A DNA stretch of 64,000 nucleotides, taken from Suttonella sp. R2A3 (GTDB lineage: Bacteria; Pseudomonadota; Gammaproteobacteria; Cardiobacteriales; Cardiobacteriaceae). Below, piece by piece: positions 16,671 to 24,997 of this stretch. A program made the translations under genes and the position numbers. The first letter of the stretch is position 1; every line of letters starts with the position of its first letter. Below the pieces are notes generated by a model. That model did not search any database and was not told where the DNA came from. It was given only the letters and a program-made list of their open reading frames with translations. Where the stretch lies: NCBI RefSeq assembly GCF_021513215.1, contig NZ_CP090975.1, positions 551,501 through 615,500 on the forward strand, in the 5' to 3' direction.

Positions 16671-17626
16671 GCCCGTCTCCCGGATAATAAAATAAAGATA
16701 AAGACCAGGCCGCCTAAAAGCTCCACCACCACACTTAACGTAGCGGCAAAGCCCAGTGCACGTTCGAATAAGGTTTGACCAAGCACTAAGATCAGCATGG
16801 CAATGAATGCGGCAGCAGGTAGCAGAATGCTGTGGCGCGCACCGCTAAATAAACGATAAGTCAGCGCACTGACCAATAGGCCAAAAAACAGCACTGGACC
16901 CACTAAGGCAGTCGAAACCGCCACTAATGCGGCCACACAAATCATCAAACGGCTCATCGCACGGCGGTATTCAACTCCAAGAGTTATCGCGTTATCCCGG
17001 CCAAGCATCAGAATATCGAGAACATAGCGCATGCGCCAAATAGTGACCAAACATAGCGCGCTAAGAATGGCTGCGCTCAAAAGCAGCGTGTCATCGATAT
17101 GGTTAAACTGCGCAAATGCCGCGCCTTGGAAGACGGCAAAATCTTCCGGACTGATCATCCGCGCAAATAGGCTGGTTAAACTACGGCAAAAGACCCCAAA
17201 TACCACGCCAATCAGCAATAAACGGAATAAATCACGACTGAATTTGCGTAGCAGTAGACCAAAAAGCAACCATGCTGCCACACTCATTAACACAACATCG
17301 ATCACAAATCGCCAGCGGACGTCCATTTGCGCGTAGTCGCCACCGCCCAATAGTGCAACTGAAACAATTTGCACCAATAAATATAAGGCGTCCAAACCCA
17401 TTACAGAAGGTGTCAGGATACGGTTTTGGGTTAAGGTTTGAAAGACAATCGTCGCAATGGCTATGGTGCTGGCTACCAACATTAGCGCAAAGAGCTTTTT
17501 GCCCCGAAACGGTAAAAGAAAATCCCAGCTACCACGTGCCTGCCAGAGCATAAAGAGTATGGCCGATAAACATAACGCGCCCACAACGATACTCAGCCTT
17601 AATAAGTGACGACGGTGCACAGGCAT
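16667..17626 (-). CDS. iron-chelate ABC transporter permease (FatC/YclO type)
   Basis: FecCD-family permease of 319 residues with about nine hydrophobic segments. It has the family's LTQNRILTPSVMGLDALY segment near residue 65, equivalent to NPLAxPxxLGxxxGA, and the C-terminal coupling region LVGPVLFFGLLVSALTYRLF. Proposed partner of the next permease in a heterodimeric channel. Start overlaps the upstream permease stop by one base (TAATG). Confidence 0.9.
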   Translation of the reverse strand: MPVHRRHLLRLSIVVGALCLSAILFMLWQARGSWDFLLPFRGKKLFALMLVASTIAIATIVFQTLTQNRILTPSVMGLDALYLLVQIVSVALLGGGDYAQMDVRWRFVIDVVLMSVAAWLLFGLLLRKFSRDLFRLLLIGVVFGVFCRSLTSLFARMISPEDFAVFQGAAFAQFNHIDDTLLLSAAILSALCLVTIWRMRYVLDILMLGRDNAITLGVEYRRAMSRLMICVAALVAVSTALVGPVLFFGLLVSALTYRLFSGARHSILLPAAAFIAMLILVLGQTLFERALGFAATLSVVVELLGGLVFIFILLSGRRA

Positions 17627-18591
17627 TATGCTTGCCCCCGCATTGGTTTGAGCAAAAGATAAAGAAAGACTGCTGTACCGAATACGCCAAAGACCACACT
17701 GACTGGCACTTCATAAGGAAAACGGATTATGCGAGCAAGCACATCACAAAATAACAACAGTACAGCGCCGGTCCAAGCGACCCAAGGCAAACTCCGGCGA
17801 ATATTATCACCCGTAAACCGACGGACAATATTAGGCACCACCAGACCAATAAACGGCACCATACCAACGCTGATTACCACCAGCGCCGTCATCAACGCCA
17901 CCATACTCATAGCTGCCAATACCAAACGACGGTAAGGAATCCCGAGCGTTTGGCTCATTTGCTCACCCATACCAACAATCGTTAGACGATCAGCGAGCAG
18001 ATAGAGCAATAGTGATGCTATCCCGCCTAGCCACAGCAGCTCATAACGCCCTTTCAATACGGCTGAAAAATCGCCGCTAAACCATATTTCAATAACCTGC
18101 AAAAGATCCGCTTCATAAGCAATAAACGTTGCTAAAGCGCCGAGCGCGCTACCATAAATAAGGCCAACCAACGGCAGCAATAAAGGATCATGAGGTGGGA
18201 TGCGCCGCGCCATAGCCAAAAATAGCAACATACTGAGTAACGCACCCGCAATTGCCAGCGTCATTTTGCCTAACAGCGGCCAAGCAGGAAAAAAGAGCAA
18301 GGTCACCAGCAGACCTAAAGCCGCGCCTTGTGCAGTCCCTGCGGTAGAAGGCTCAACAAAGCGATTATGCACCACCATCTGCATCACCAAACCAGCAACC
18401 GCCATTGACGTTCCGGTAAGCACAACGGCGAATGTGCGCGGAAAACGACTGACAAACAGCACCGTTAATGCATCCGGATCGCTGATGTTTGCCCAGCTTA
18501 ACTGGCTCACGCCGATAAACAGGCTGAGAACAAATAACGCCAGCAATAACGCCCACGCCATATAGACGCGGGCGCATATCTTCTTAAACAA
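17626..18591 (-). CDS. iron-chelate ABC transporter permease (FatD/YclN type)
   Basis: FecCD-family permease of 321 residues. Conserved features are FPRTFAVVLTGTSMAVAG near residue 50, NRFVEPSTAGTAQGAALG near residue 77 and the C-terminal MVPFIGLVVPNIVRRFTGDN. It begins five bases after the binding protein gene. Together with the other permease it forms the inner-membrane channel for the chelate delivered by the periplasmic protein. Confidence 0.9.
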   Translation of the reverse strand: MFKKICARVYMAWALLLALFVLSLFIGVSQLSWANISDPDALTVLFVSRFPRTFAVVLTGTSMAVAGLVMQMVVHNRFVEPSTAGTAQGAALGLLVTLLFFPAWPLLGKMTLAIAGALLSMLLFLAMARRIPPHDPLLLPLVGLIYGSALGALATFIAYEADLLQVIEIWFSGDFSAVLKGRYELLWLGGIASLLLYLLADRLTIVGMGEQMSQTLGIPYRRLVLAAMSMVALMTALVVISVGMVPFIGLVVPNIVRRFTGDNIRRSLPWVAWTGAVLLLFCDVLARIIRFPYEVPVSVVFGVFGTAVFLYLLLKPMRGQA

Positions 18592-18596
18592 CGTGC

Positions 18597-19481
18597 TTAA
18601 CGGTCTAAAACAGCTTCAATTTGTTGTAGCACACGCTCAATACCTTGCACACCACCGATCGCAATGTACATCGCAGCAGGATCAATATAGACAACCTGCC
18701 CTTTCTGCCATGCGGTTGTTTGCGCCACCAATGGATTATCCAGTATGGCTTCAGCAGCCGAGACATCGTCTTGACCAATCGCTGCAGCGCGATCAATGAC
18801 TAATAACCAATCAGGGTTGGTATCAGCAATATATTCAAAAGAAACCGGCTCACCATGTGCAGAAGCATCTTTTTCACTTTCTACCAAGTTAAAGCCAAGC
18901 TCCTGACCTAACCAGCCGCCACGTGAATCCGGGCCATAGACCGCAATTTTTGGCCCACTGACCAACAACATCAACGCTTTATTTTCGGTCGGTACTTTTG
19001 CTGCCACTCGATCACGTAGCGCAACAAGACGCTCCTTAACAGCCTCTGCTTGAGTTTCCTTAGCAAAAACTTGACCTAAATCAGCCAGACGCTGTAAGGA
19101 TTCGTTAAATAAATTTTCTCCGCTCAACGTAAGATCGGCCGCAGGGACAATCTGGGACACAGCGTCAAATTTAGCCGCAGAACGCGCAGCAACGACCACC
19201 CAATCTGGGGCTAAGGCATTCAGCGCTTCTAAATTGGGTTCAAATAACGTACCCACCACTTCTGCTTGGCTAAGATCCAAATAATCAACATACGTTTTAT
19301 CTGGCACACCAGCAACCGCAACACCAATCGCATCAAGGGTATCAATTACACCAAGATCGTAGGCGGCCACTGTTTGTGGCTGATTGGGAACGTCAACCAC
19401 ACCGCGTGCACTACCTATCTCTGTTGCTTGCGCAGCGCCAAAAATTGCTAATGCGCTTAATAGTAAAGATTTTCTTAACAT
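18597..19481 (-). CDS. iron-chelate periplasmic binding protein (FatB/YclQ type)
   Basis: Substrate-binding protein of 294 residues, class III fold. A signal peptide ends AIFGAAQA-TE without lipobox. The body begins GVVDVPNQPQTVAAYDLGVIDTL (split by strand), typical of the YclQ/FatB/VctP branch, and contains GPKIAVYGPDSRGGWLG near residue 170. AAGGAGGTT precedes the ATG. It lies 28 bases after tonB in one transcription unit, so uptake across both membranes may be co-regulated. Ligand could be a catecholate, its breakdown product, or another ferric chelate. Confidence 0.88.
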   Translation of the reverse strand: MLRKSLLLSALAIFGAAQATEIGSARGVVDVPNQPQTVAAYDLGVIDTLDAIGVAVAGVPDKTYVDYLDLSQAEVVGTLFEPNLEALNALAPDWVVVAARSAAKFDAVSQIVPAADLTLSGENLFNESLQRLADLGQVFAKETQAEAVKERLVALRDRVAAKVPTENKALMLLVSGPKIAVYGPDSRGGWLGQELGFNLVESEKDASAHGEPVSFEYIADTNPDWLLVIDRAAAIGQDDVSAAEAILDNPLVAQTTAWQKGQVVYIDPAAMYIAIGGVQGIERVLQQIEAVLDR

Positions 19482-19509
19482 ACAACCTCCTTAAGTCAGA
19501 TAAAAGTAA

Positions 19510-20439
19510 CTATCGCAAATTGAATTTAATCGTCACACTGGTCTGAAACGTTTGTCCATTTGGTGTTGGCTGGTAACGCCCAACGCGCGTTACAGCTTCT
19601 AATGCCGCACTATCTAAATTGCTGTTACCACTACTTGAACTCACCCCAACACCACGAATCGTCCCATCAGCCAGCACACTAAAACTGATCGTCGCTGCGC
19701 CGGTAATATTCATGCGCTCTTCACGGCGTGGATAGCGTTTATTGCGCTCTATTTGGCGTCCCAAACCTATTTTATAGCTCTTCCACACATCGGTTGATGT
19801 ACCGCTTGATGTCCCAACATCACCAGCTTTGACTCCTGCTTGACCATTACCTGCTTGTGATCCTGAACCATTACCTGGAAGCGTTTGGATGGTTTGTGCC
19901 CCTTTTCCTGCTGTTGGTGTTGAAGCAGGTTGTGCATTAGCTGCCCCAGCATAGCTCAGATTACCGAAGGCTTTATCCTGTGACTCAGCTGGCTTCAGCT
20001 CTGGTTTCGGCTCTGGTTTCGGCTCTGGTTTCGGCTCTGGTTTCGGCTCTGGTTTCGGCTCTGGTTTCGGCTCTGGTTTCGGCTCTGGTTTCGGCTCTGG
20101 CTTCGGCTCTGGCTTCGGCTCTGGCTTCAGCTCTGGTTCCGGTTCCGGTTCTGGTTGCACTTCAGTAGGGCAAGGAACTAATATTGATTCACCCGGTACA
20201 TCAGGATTTTTTTGTGTTACATAGCAGGGACCTTCCTCTTCTATTAGAGGCTCTGGTTCAGGTTCAGGCTCTGGCTCTGGCTCTGGCTCTGGCTCAGGTT
20301 CACGCACCCAATCCCAAGTAGTAATTTCTTCGCCCAAACTAGCTTCGGCTGGTTCTCGGTTGACCAACCAATACATCACAACTAAAACAATCAATAGATG
20401 AATCAATGCTGAAGTAGCAAAAGCAAGCAAACTGCGCAT
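19510..20439 (-). CDS. tonB: TonB energy transducer with long Glu-Pro/Lys-Pro spacer
   Basis: Inner-membrane-anchored protein of 309 residues that passes proton-motive energy from ExbBD to outer-membrane receptors. N-terminal helix about 8-26, then an EP-rich stretch (about 47-65), a short non-repetitive insert with two cysteines 18 residues apart, a second EPKP stretch (about 100-150), a Gly/Gln/Ser-rich linker and the C-terminal TonB domain (from about 218) with [20 protein letters not shown]. Stop-start overlap with exbD (TAATG). The Cys pair and spacer length are unusual. Confidence 0.93.
   Translation of the reverse strand: MRSLLAFATSALIHLLIVLVVMYWLVNREPAEASLGEEITTWDWVREPEPEPEPEPEPEPEPEPLIEEEGPCYVTQKNPDVPGESILVPCPTEVQPEPEPEPELKPEPKPEPKPEPKPEPKPEPKPEPKPEPKPEPKPEPKPEPKPELKPAESQDKAFGNLSYAGAANAQPASTPTAGKGAQTIQTLPGNGSGSQAGNGQAGVKAGDVGTSSGTSTDVWKSYKIGLGRQIERNKRYPRREERMNITGAATISFSVLADGTIRGVGVSSSSGNSNLDSAALEAVTRVGRYQPTPNGQTFQTSVTIKFNLR
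19991..20136. repeat. 12-bp tandem repeat inside tonB
   Basis: About eleven copies of a 12-base unit GGCTCTGGTTTC (plus-strand view) with a few C/T variants encode the EPKP repeats of TonB. Near-identical copies mean the number can change by slippage or recombination in frame. Confidence 0.9.
20248..20300. repeat. 6-bp repeat (Glu-Pro codons) inside tonB
   Basis: Repeats of the hexamer GGCTCT/GGTTCA encode the first EPEPEP run of TonB. Length changes would stay in frame. Confidence 0.85.
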
Positions 20440-20822
20440 TACTCAGCCTTAGGCAAGGTCACTACTTGCACATTTTTCAAGCTATATTTGCGTAATAAAT
20501 CACTAACTTGGATAAATTCATTAAATGCGGTTTGCGCATCAATTTTTAGCGTCACCGCCTGTTCATCACTCCAGAGCTCCATATTATCGGCAAGCATATC
20601 AAGATTAGTTTCTTGATCATTAAGATAATACCGCCCATCAGCAGTAATAGTGATCAGGCGTGAAATATCATCTGCACCAAGTGATGTGGCTGTCTGTGCT
20701 TCAGGCACATCAACCTTAATTTTCCCCTGTGAAATGAAGCTCGCTGTCATCAACACAATGGCCAATAAAACAAGCATGATGTCAATAAACGGGATAACGT
20801 TAATTTGATCAAACTTTTTCAT
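20439..20822 (-). CDS. exbD: ExbD proton-channel subunit
   Basis: Inner-membrane protein of 127 residues with one N-terminal helix and a periplasmic domain. The helix carries the essential aspartate in [18 protein letters not shown] (Asp14), and the periplasmic part ends with [16 protein letters not shown]. It works with ExbB to use the proton gradient to drive TonB. Located 11 bases after exbB. Confidence 0.95.
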   Translation of the reverse strand: MKKFDQINVIPFIDIMLVLLAIVLMTASFISQGKIKVDVPEAQTATSLGADDISRLITITADGRYYLNDQETNLDMLADNMELWSDEQAVTLKIDAQTAFNEFIQVSDLLRKYSLKNVQVVTLPKAE

Positions 20823-20833
20823 GACAAATGCTC

Positions 20834-21274
20834 TTAACGCTGCTCATATAAAGATAGCCATTCATTGCGGCGCACGCTGATTTTACGCGAGAGCATGTTG
20901 TAGAACATCACAGAAGGAATCGCTACCAAAATACCCAACGCGGTTGCTTTGAGCGCCAACGCCAAGCCAATCATAATCTCACCAGCTTCAATATCGCCAC
21001 CTGCTTGGCCCATATCGTAAAAAGTAATCAAAATACCAAGGACTGTCCCAAGCAAACCAACATACGGTGCATTTGCACCAACGGTATAAATTGGATTAAG
21101 ATTCTTCTCCAAAGCAATATCAAGTTGGTGAATGTCACGATAGCGCTGCAAATTAATACGGTTTAAAAACCAAAAACGTTCTAAGGTTTTCCAGAGCATG
21201 ATCAAGCTCATCAAACCAAGAATGATAAAAATAGCGAGATCTAGATGGGTTTTAAGGTATTCAATAGCATTCAT
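20834..21274 (-). CDS. exbB: ExbB/TolQ-family proton-channel subunit, short form
   Basis: Inner-membrane protein of 146 residues. Three helices are visible: about 15-33, then GANAPYVGLLGTVLGILITF near residue 65, and GLALALKATALGILVAIPSV near residue 100, the two MotA/TolQ/ExbB signature helices. It is shorter than the 244-residue E. coli ExbB, matching the compact forms known elsewhere. ATG chosen with GGAG seven bases upstream; a TTG four codons earlier lacks a site. First gene of the leftward iron operon. Confidence 0.93.
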   Translation of the reverse strand: MNAIEYLKTHLDLAIFIILGLMSLIMLWKTLERFWFLNRINLQRYRDIHQLDIALEKNLNPIYTVGANAPYVGLLGTVLGILITFYDMGQAGGDIEAGEIMIGLALALKATALGILVAIPSVMFYNMLSRKISVRRNEWLSLYEQR

Positions 21275-21298
21275 AATAATCTCCAAAATTGACCCGCC

Positions 21299-21327
21299 AC
21301 TATACTCTTGGCTATAGTCTAAGTAAA
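21299..21327 (-). promoter_or_regulatory. promoter of the exbB-exbD-tonB-siderophore operon
   Basis: On the minus strand TTTACT and TATAGT are 17 bases apart, initiating near 21292. The -35 region overlaps an AT-rich imperfect palindrome TAAAT-n7-ATTTA (21324-21340) that could be a weak Fur site. Confidence 0.6.
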
Positions 21328-21345
21328 TTATTCTTATTTAGATTA

Positions 21346-21374
21346 TTGTTAATGTTTTGATTATCATTTAGTAT
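21346..21374 (+). promoter_or_regulatory. hmuT promoter with Fur-like site in the spacer
   Basis: TTGTTA and TAGTAT are separated by 17 bases. The spacer contains TTGATTATCATTT (21358-21370), a partial match to the Fur consensus TGATAATnATTATCA, in the usual place for repression by iron-loaded Fur. The match is imperfect, so this is a proposal. Confidence 0.4.
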
Positions 21375-21402
21375 ATCGATCTCCCATTCCTCTGGAATCG
21401 CC

Positions 21403-22266
21403 ATGACACGACAAAAACTTGTTTTTGCTATTGCACTCTGCTGCGCTTCTTTTGCACAAGCCACAACGCCTGAGCGCATTGTCTCAACCAGCGGCAATGC
21501 TTCAGAAGAGATTGCACGTTTCGGTCTCGCAGACCATCTGGTCGCCGTTGATACAACCAGCATCATTCCTATAGAGGTCATGAAAGACAAGCCCAAAGTA
21601 GGCTACCGTCGCCAACTATCCGCTGAAGGGATTTTGTCGATGAACCCTGATTTGGTCATTCTTGCCCCAGATGCCGGCCCGACTGCGGTGGTTAAACAGC
21701 TTGAAGGCGCAGGGATTCCCTTGTTTTACTTACAAGACGAGCAAACGCTCGCCGGGATTAATGCCGATATTAAGCGTTTAGGCGATGTGCTAGAAGTTGA
21801 ACAAGAAGCGGAGGCTTTAATTGCCGAGCAGGTAGAACAAGCTGAAGCTCTAACAAAAAACATCGCAGCCTATCCGCGCACGCCTAAACTACTGATGCTG
21901 ATCGATACAGGTGATGGCGCGCTCTTTGCTCTAGGCAAAGATAGTGCTGGCGCGCATATGACTGAGGTACTCGCTGGCGAGCCCTCACTAAGCTTAGATG
22001 GCATGAAACCTGTCTCTAAAGAAGCGCTACTCACTGACCAAGCCGATGTTGTTTTGCTTGCTACGCGCAATGATGCACGTGATTTAACGGTTATTAAACC
22101 ATTAACCAGTGGTCGATATGACGCGCTTGATCATCACAAAGCGATGAGTAACGGTTGTGTGTTTCAAGTCAATATTATGAAAGCGCTGGGCTTTGGCCCT
22201 GATACTGCTGATGTTGCCAACACATTTGCCAAGCACATTAATGAGTGTCTCAATAAGAGTAACTAA
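21403..22266 (+). CDS. hmuT: heme ABC transporter periplasmic binding protein HmuT
   Basis: Heme-binding protein of 287 residues. The signal peptide ends CCASFAQA-TT with no lipobox cysteine at the cleavage site. The body begins ERIVSTSGNASEEIARFGL and has KVGYRRQLSAEGILSMNPDL around residue 67, the block that carries the heme-ligand tyrosine in HmuT/PhuT proteins. Start overlaps nothing and is preceded by GGAATC. Delivers heme to HmuUV; divergent from exbB with a shared control region. Confidence 0.93.
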   Translation: MTRQKLVFAIALCCASFAQATTPERIVSTSGNASEEIARFGLADHLVAVDTTSIIPIEVMKDKPKVGYRRQLSAEGILSMNPDLVILAPDAGPTAVVKQLEGAGIPLFYLQDEQTLAGINADIKRLGDVLEVEQEAEALIAEQVEQAEALTKNIAAYPRTPKLLMLIDTGDGALFALGKDSAGAHMTEVLAGEPSLSLDGMKPVSKEALLTDQADVVLLATRNDARDLTVIKPLTSGRYDALDHHKAMSNGCVFQVNIMKALGFGPDTADVANTFAKHINECLNKSN

Positions 22267-22267
22267 T

Positions 22268-23035
22268 ATGGATAAAATTCTCACCAATAAAGAAGTACAA
22301 CGCGCTACAACCTACACTACCAAGCAGGCAATGGTTGATTTGCGCCAGCACATGCTCTCAAGCTTTGCTGGTTCTTTGGCAACGATTTGTCGTGATGATC
22401 ATCCGCTTACCGGCTATCCAGTGAGTTCTGTTGTACCATTTTTCCTCGATAAGAACTTTAATCCGATTATCCAGATTGCTAACGTTGCCGAACATACCCA
22501 CAACGCTGATGCCAACCCCAAAGCCTCTATCTTTCTGCGCGAGCGCTATGATGGCGGCGATGTGCAAAAGCAGTGGCGTATTTGTATGGTTGGTGATTTA
22601 CAGCGCGTACCCGCAGAAGATATCGAGGAGATTGCTGAGCAATACTACGCACACTACCCTCATGCGCGAACATTCAAGCGCATGCACGATTTTTTCTTTT
22701 TCCGTTTACACATTAAGAAATACCGCATTATCATGGGCTTTGGTGATATTCGCTGGATCGCAGGCGATGCCCCCTATCACCCCTGTCCATTTGACGCCGA
22801 AACCAAGCAACGCATGATCACGCATATGAACGAAGACCATATGGATGCCATGTGTCGCTATTTACGCGACATGAATATAGCGGTTAATGACGATGATGAA
22901 GTGACCATGTGCGCCATTCACCAATATGGCTTTGTCTTGCGTCATGGTGAAGCGCTCTATTTCGTGCCCTTTGCTGAGCAACCAAAAGACGCCACAGAAG
23001 TGCGTGAAGCCTTAGTGGCGATGGCAAAAGCTTAA
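22268..23035 (+). CDS. hugZ: HugZ/HutZ-family heme utilisation protein (heme oxygenase-like)
   Basis: Cytoplasmic protein of 255 residues. The N-terminal split-barrel FMN-binding-like domain (about 20-165) starts LSSFAGSLATICRDDHPLTGYP; the C-terminal domain (DUF2470 type) has ITHMNEDHMDAMCRYL near residue 180. HutZ and HugZ homologues bind and degrade heme. The ATG one base after the hmuT stop is used; the longer reading in this frame runs back into hmuT. Lying between hmuT and hmuU, it presumably processes the imported heme. Confidence 0.9.
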   Translation: MDKILTNKEVQRATTYTTKQAMVDLRQHMLSSFAGSLATICRDDHPLTGYPVSSVVPFFLDKNFNPIIQIANVAEHTHNADANPKASIFLRERYDGGDVQKQWRICMVGDLQRVPAEDIEEIAEQYYAHYPHARTFKRMHDFFFFRLHIKKYRIIMGFGDIRWIAGDAPYHPCPFDAETKQRMITHMNEDHMDAMCRYLRDMNIAVNDDDEVTMCAIHQYGFVLRHGEALYFVPFAEQPKDATEVREALVAMAKA

Positions 23036-23060
23036 AACGCTCTTTAATAGATCAACTATC

Positions 23061-23123
23061 GTGGGTCGTTTATCAGCTCAAATCCTTATGAAAAACGGAT
23101 TGCGTGCTTGGTTAATGACCCAC
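23061..23123 (+). other. possible RNA hairpin in the hugZ-hmuU gap
   Basis: In the 134-base gap GTGGGTC (23061-23067) pairs with GACCCAC (23117-23123) and, within, AATCC (23080-23084) with GGATT (23097-23101). No T run follows, so it is not a classic terminator; it could be a processing or stability element separating the hmuT-hugZ and hmuUV parts. Confidence 0.4.
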
Positions 23124-23169
23124 AGATTGTCGAACACTAAAGGCCTCTTGATGACACAATCCCTAATAC

Positions 23170-24183
23170 ATGTCTAATCGTCTAGTATTCAGTCTGTTAT
23201 GCGCAGCCCTCATCATCTTTATGGGTGCGAGCGTGATTCAAGGTGCGGTTGATATACCATTATCAACGCTGTGGGCTGTTGAGGGTTCGCGCGAAGAAAG
23301 TTTGCGCTATATTCTGCTTCATATTCGTTTGCCGCGCGCAGTAGCAGCCGTTTTAGTCGGCGGATCGTTGGCGCTGGCTGGCGCTGCCATGCAAGGATTG
23401 TTTCGCAATCCATTGGTCGATCCGAGCATTGTTGGCATTATGAGCGGTGCTGCGCTGGCAGTATCACTAAGTATTGTCTTATTACCCCCTGCCCTTGTAG
23501 CCCTACTGCCTTTTGATGCCGATTATGTTTTACCACTAAGTGCGTTTATTGGTGGCTGGCTGTCCACTTCACTCTTATACGCTCTGGCACGACGCAACGG
23601 ACAGCTGCATGTAGCCATCATGCTCCTACTCGGCATAGCATTAGCAGCATTTACCGGTGCGCTCACCGGCTTACTCACCTACTTAGCCGACGACCAACAA
23701 ATTCGCTCGCTGACTTTTTGGAGCATGGGTTCACTGGCCTCTTTTGATTGGGTCAAAGTTGCGATTTTATTGACAATATTATGCTTTGCCATACCGCTAC
23801 TGCTAAAAGAAGCTCGCGCGCTCAATGCGATGATGCTCGGTGAGCATATCGCCACCCACCTTGGTTTTGACATCAAAAAAAGTAAATCGCGCTTAATTTT
23901 GATGGTCGCCCTGCTTTCTGGTGTGTGTGTGGCATTTTCTGGCGGCATCGCCTTTATTGGTCTGGTTGTACCACATATTATGCGCAGTATCATAGGCGCA
24001 AACCATCGCCTACTGTTACCCGCAAGTGCCTTATGCGGTGGATTATTGCTGTTGCTCGCTGATTTATTCGCCCGCGTCATTGTCGCACCAGCAGAATTGC
24101 CTATTGGTATTGTCACAGCAATTATTGGTGCACCATTTCTAGCTTGGCTGGTGTGGCAGAAAACCACCAAAGGTATCACATGA
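23170..24183 (+). CDS. hmuU: heme ABC transporter permease HmuU
   Basis: FecCD-family permease of 337 residues. Landmarks are LRLPRAVAAVLVGGSLALAGAA (in two parts, near residue 55), FRNPLVDPSIVGIMSGAALA near residue 79 and the C-terminal GGIAFIGLVVPHIMRSIIG near residue 258, all typical of HmuU/PhuU. About ten helices. Its stop overlaps the hmuV start (ATGA). Ribosome site is poor, which may relate to the structured gap upstream. Confidence 0.93.
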   Translation: MSNRLVFSLLCAALIIFMGASVIQGAVDIPLSTLWAVEGSREESLRYILLHIRLPRAVAAVLVGGSLALAGAAMQGLFRNPLVDPSIVGIMSGAALAVSLSIVLLPPALVALLPFDADYVLPLSAFIGGWLSTSLLYALARRNGQLHVAIMLLLGIALAAFTGALTGLLTYLADDQQIRSLTFWSMGSLASFDWVKVAILLTILCFAIPLLLKEARALNAMMLGEHIATHLGFDIKKSKSRLILMVALLSGVCVAFSGGIAFIGLVVPHIMRSIIGANHRLLLPASALCGGLLLLLADLFARVIVAPAELPIGIVTAIIGAPFLAWLVWQKTTKGIT

Positions 24184-24977
24184 TTCGTGTTGAAAACCTA
24201 CGCTATAGTCTGCGTGACGGTCGCTACTTGCTGCAAAGTGACCACCTACATTTTGAAGCCGGACAATTCTACGCCCTGATTGGGCCAAACGGCGCTGGCA
24301 AATCAACCTTATTACGCTGTTTATGCGGTGATTTAGAGCCAAGCGATGGCAGCATAACGATTGCCAATCGCGCACTCAGCACCTACACACCAGCTGAATT
24401 AGCCTTATGGCGCGCCGTATTACCACAGATTTCCACAGTGCCATTTGCCATCAGCATGCATGAAATCGTTGCCTTTGGCCGTGAGGTGTATCGCCAACAT
24501 CCCGCTAAAGTGCATGATCAATCAGTGATTGAATATGTTATGGATCTGCTCGACATTAAACATCTTAGCAATCAGCACTACCAACAGCTCTCTGGCGGTG
24601 AGCAACATCGCGCACAAATCGCGCGCACCCTTGCTCAACTCCTCAGCAATATTGATAGCGATTTAAGCGGTAAAGTTCTGTTTCTTGATGAACCCACCAA
24701 CCATCTCGACATTCGTCATCAACATACGCTACTCATGCAGCTCAACCAGCTTAAGAAACGCGGACTGACAATTATTTGTGTCCTGCATGACCTTGGGCTA
24801 GCGCTCAATAATGCCGATCAGCTGGTGCTACTTGATCAAGGCGTGACACATAAAGCCTGTTCACCTGATAAGCTACTGACCAGCAATGCACTTGATAACA
24901 CCTACCACATTGCACTCAATGCGCACTGGTCGCATGATTACCAGCGCTATGTTGTTATGCCCAGCCAAGGAATTTAA
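24180..24977 (+). CDS. hmuV: heme ABC transporter ATP-binding protein HmuV
   Basis: ATPase of 265 residues. Walker A GPNGAGKS is at 35-42, signature LSGGEQHR near residue 138, and Walker B KVLFLDEP with TNHLDIRHQ, characteristic of HmuV. The ATG overlapping the hmuU stop is chosen; the longer frame starts inside hmuU. The segment after the signature contains a short insert (LSNIDSDLSGK). Ends 20 bases from the convergent PPK2 gene with no obvious terminator. Confidence 0.94.
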   Translation: MIRVENLRYSLRDGRYLLQSDHLHFEAGQFYALIGPNGAGKSTLLRCLCGDLEPSDGSITIANRALSTYTPAELALWRAVLPQISTVPFAISMHEIVAFGREVYRQHPAKVHDQSVIEYVMDLLDIKHLSNQHYQQLSGGEQHRAQIARTLAQLLSNIDSDLSGKVLFLDEPTNHLDIRHQHTLLMQLNQLKKRGLTIICVLHDLGLALNNADQLVLLDQGVTHKACSPDKLLTSNALDNTYHIALNAHWSHDYQRYVVMPSQGI

Positions 24978-24997
24978 CACCCGTGGCGCTAACAACC

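Noticed and set aside
19991-20136. CRISPR-like array
   Set aside because: Units are 12 bases with no spacers and encode EPKP in tonB.
19980-20168. Rightward 62-codon frame with repeated SALV units
   Set aside because: Antisense of the tonB repeat tract; the repeats create the open frame.
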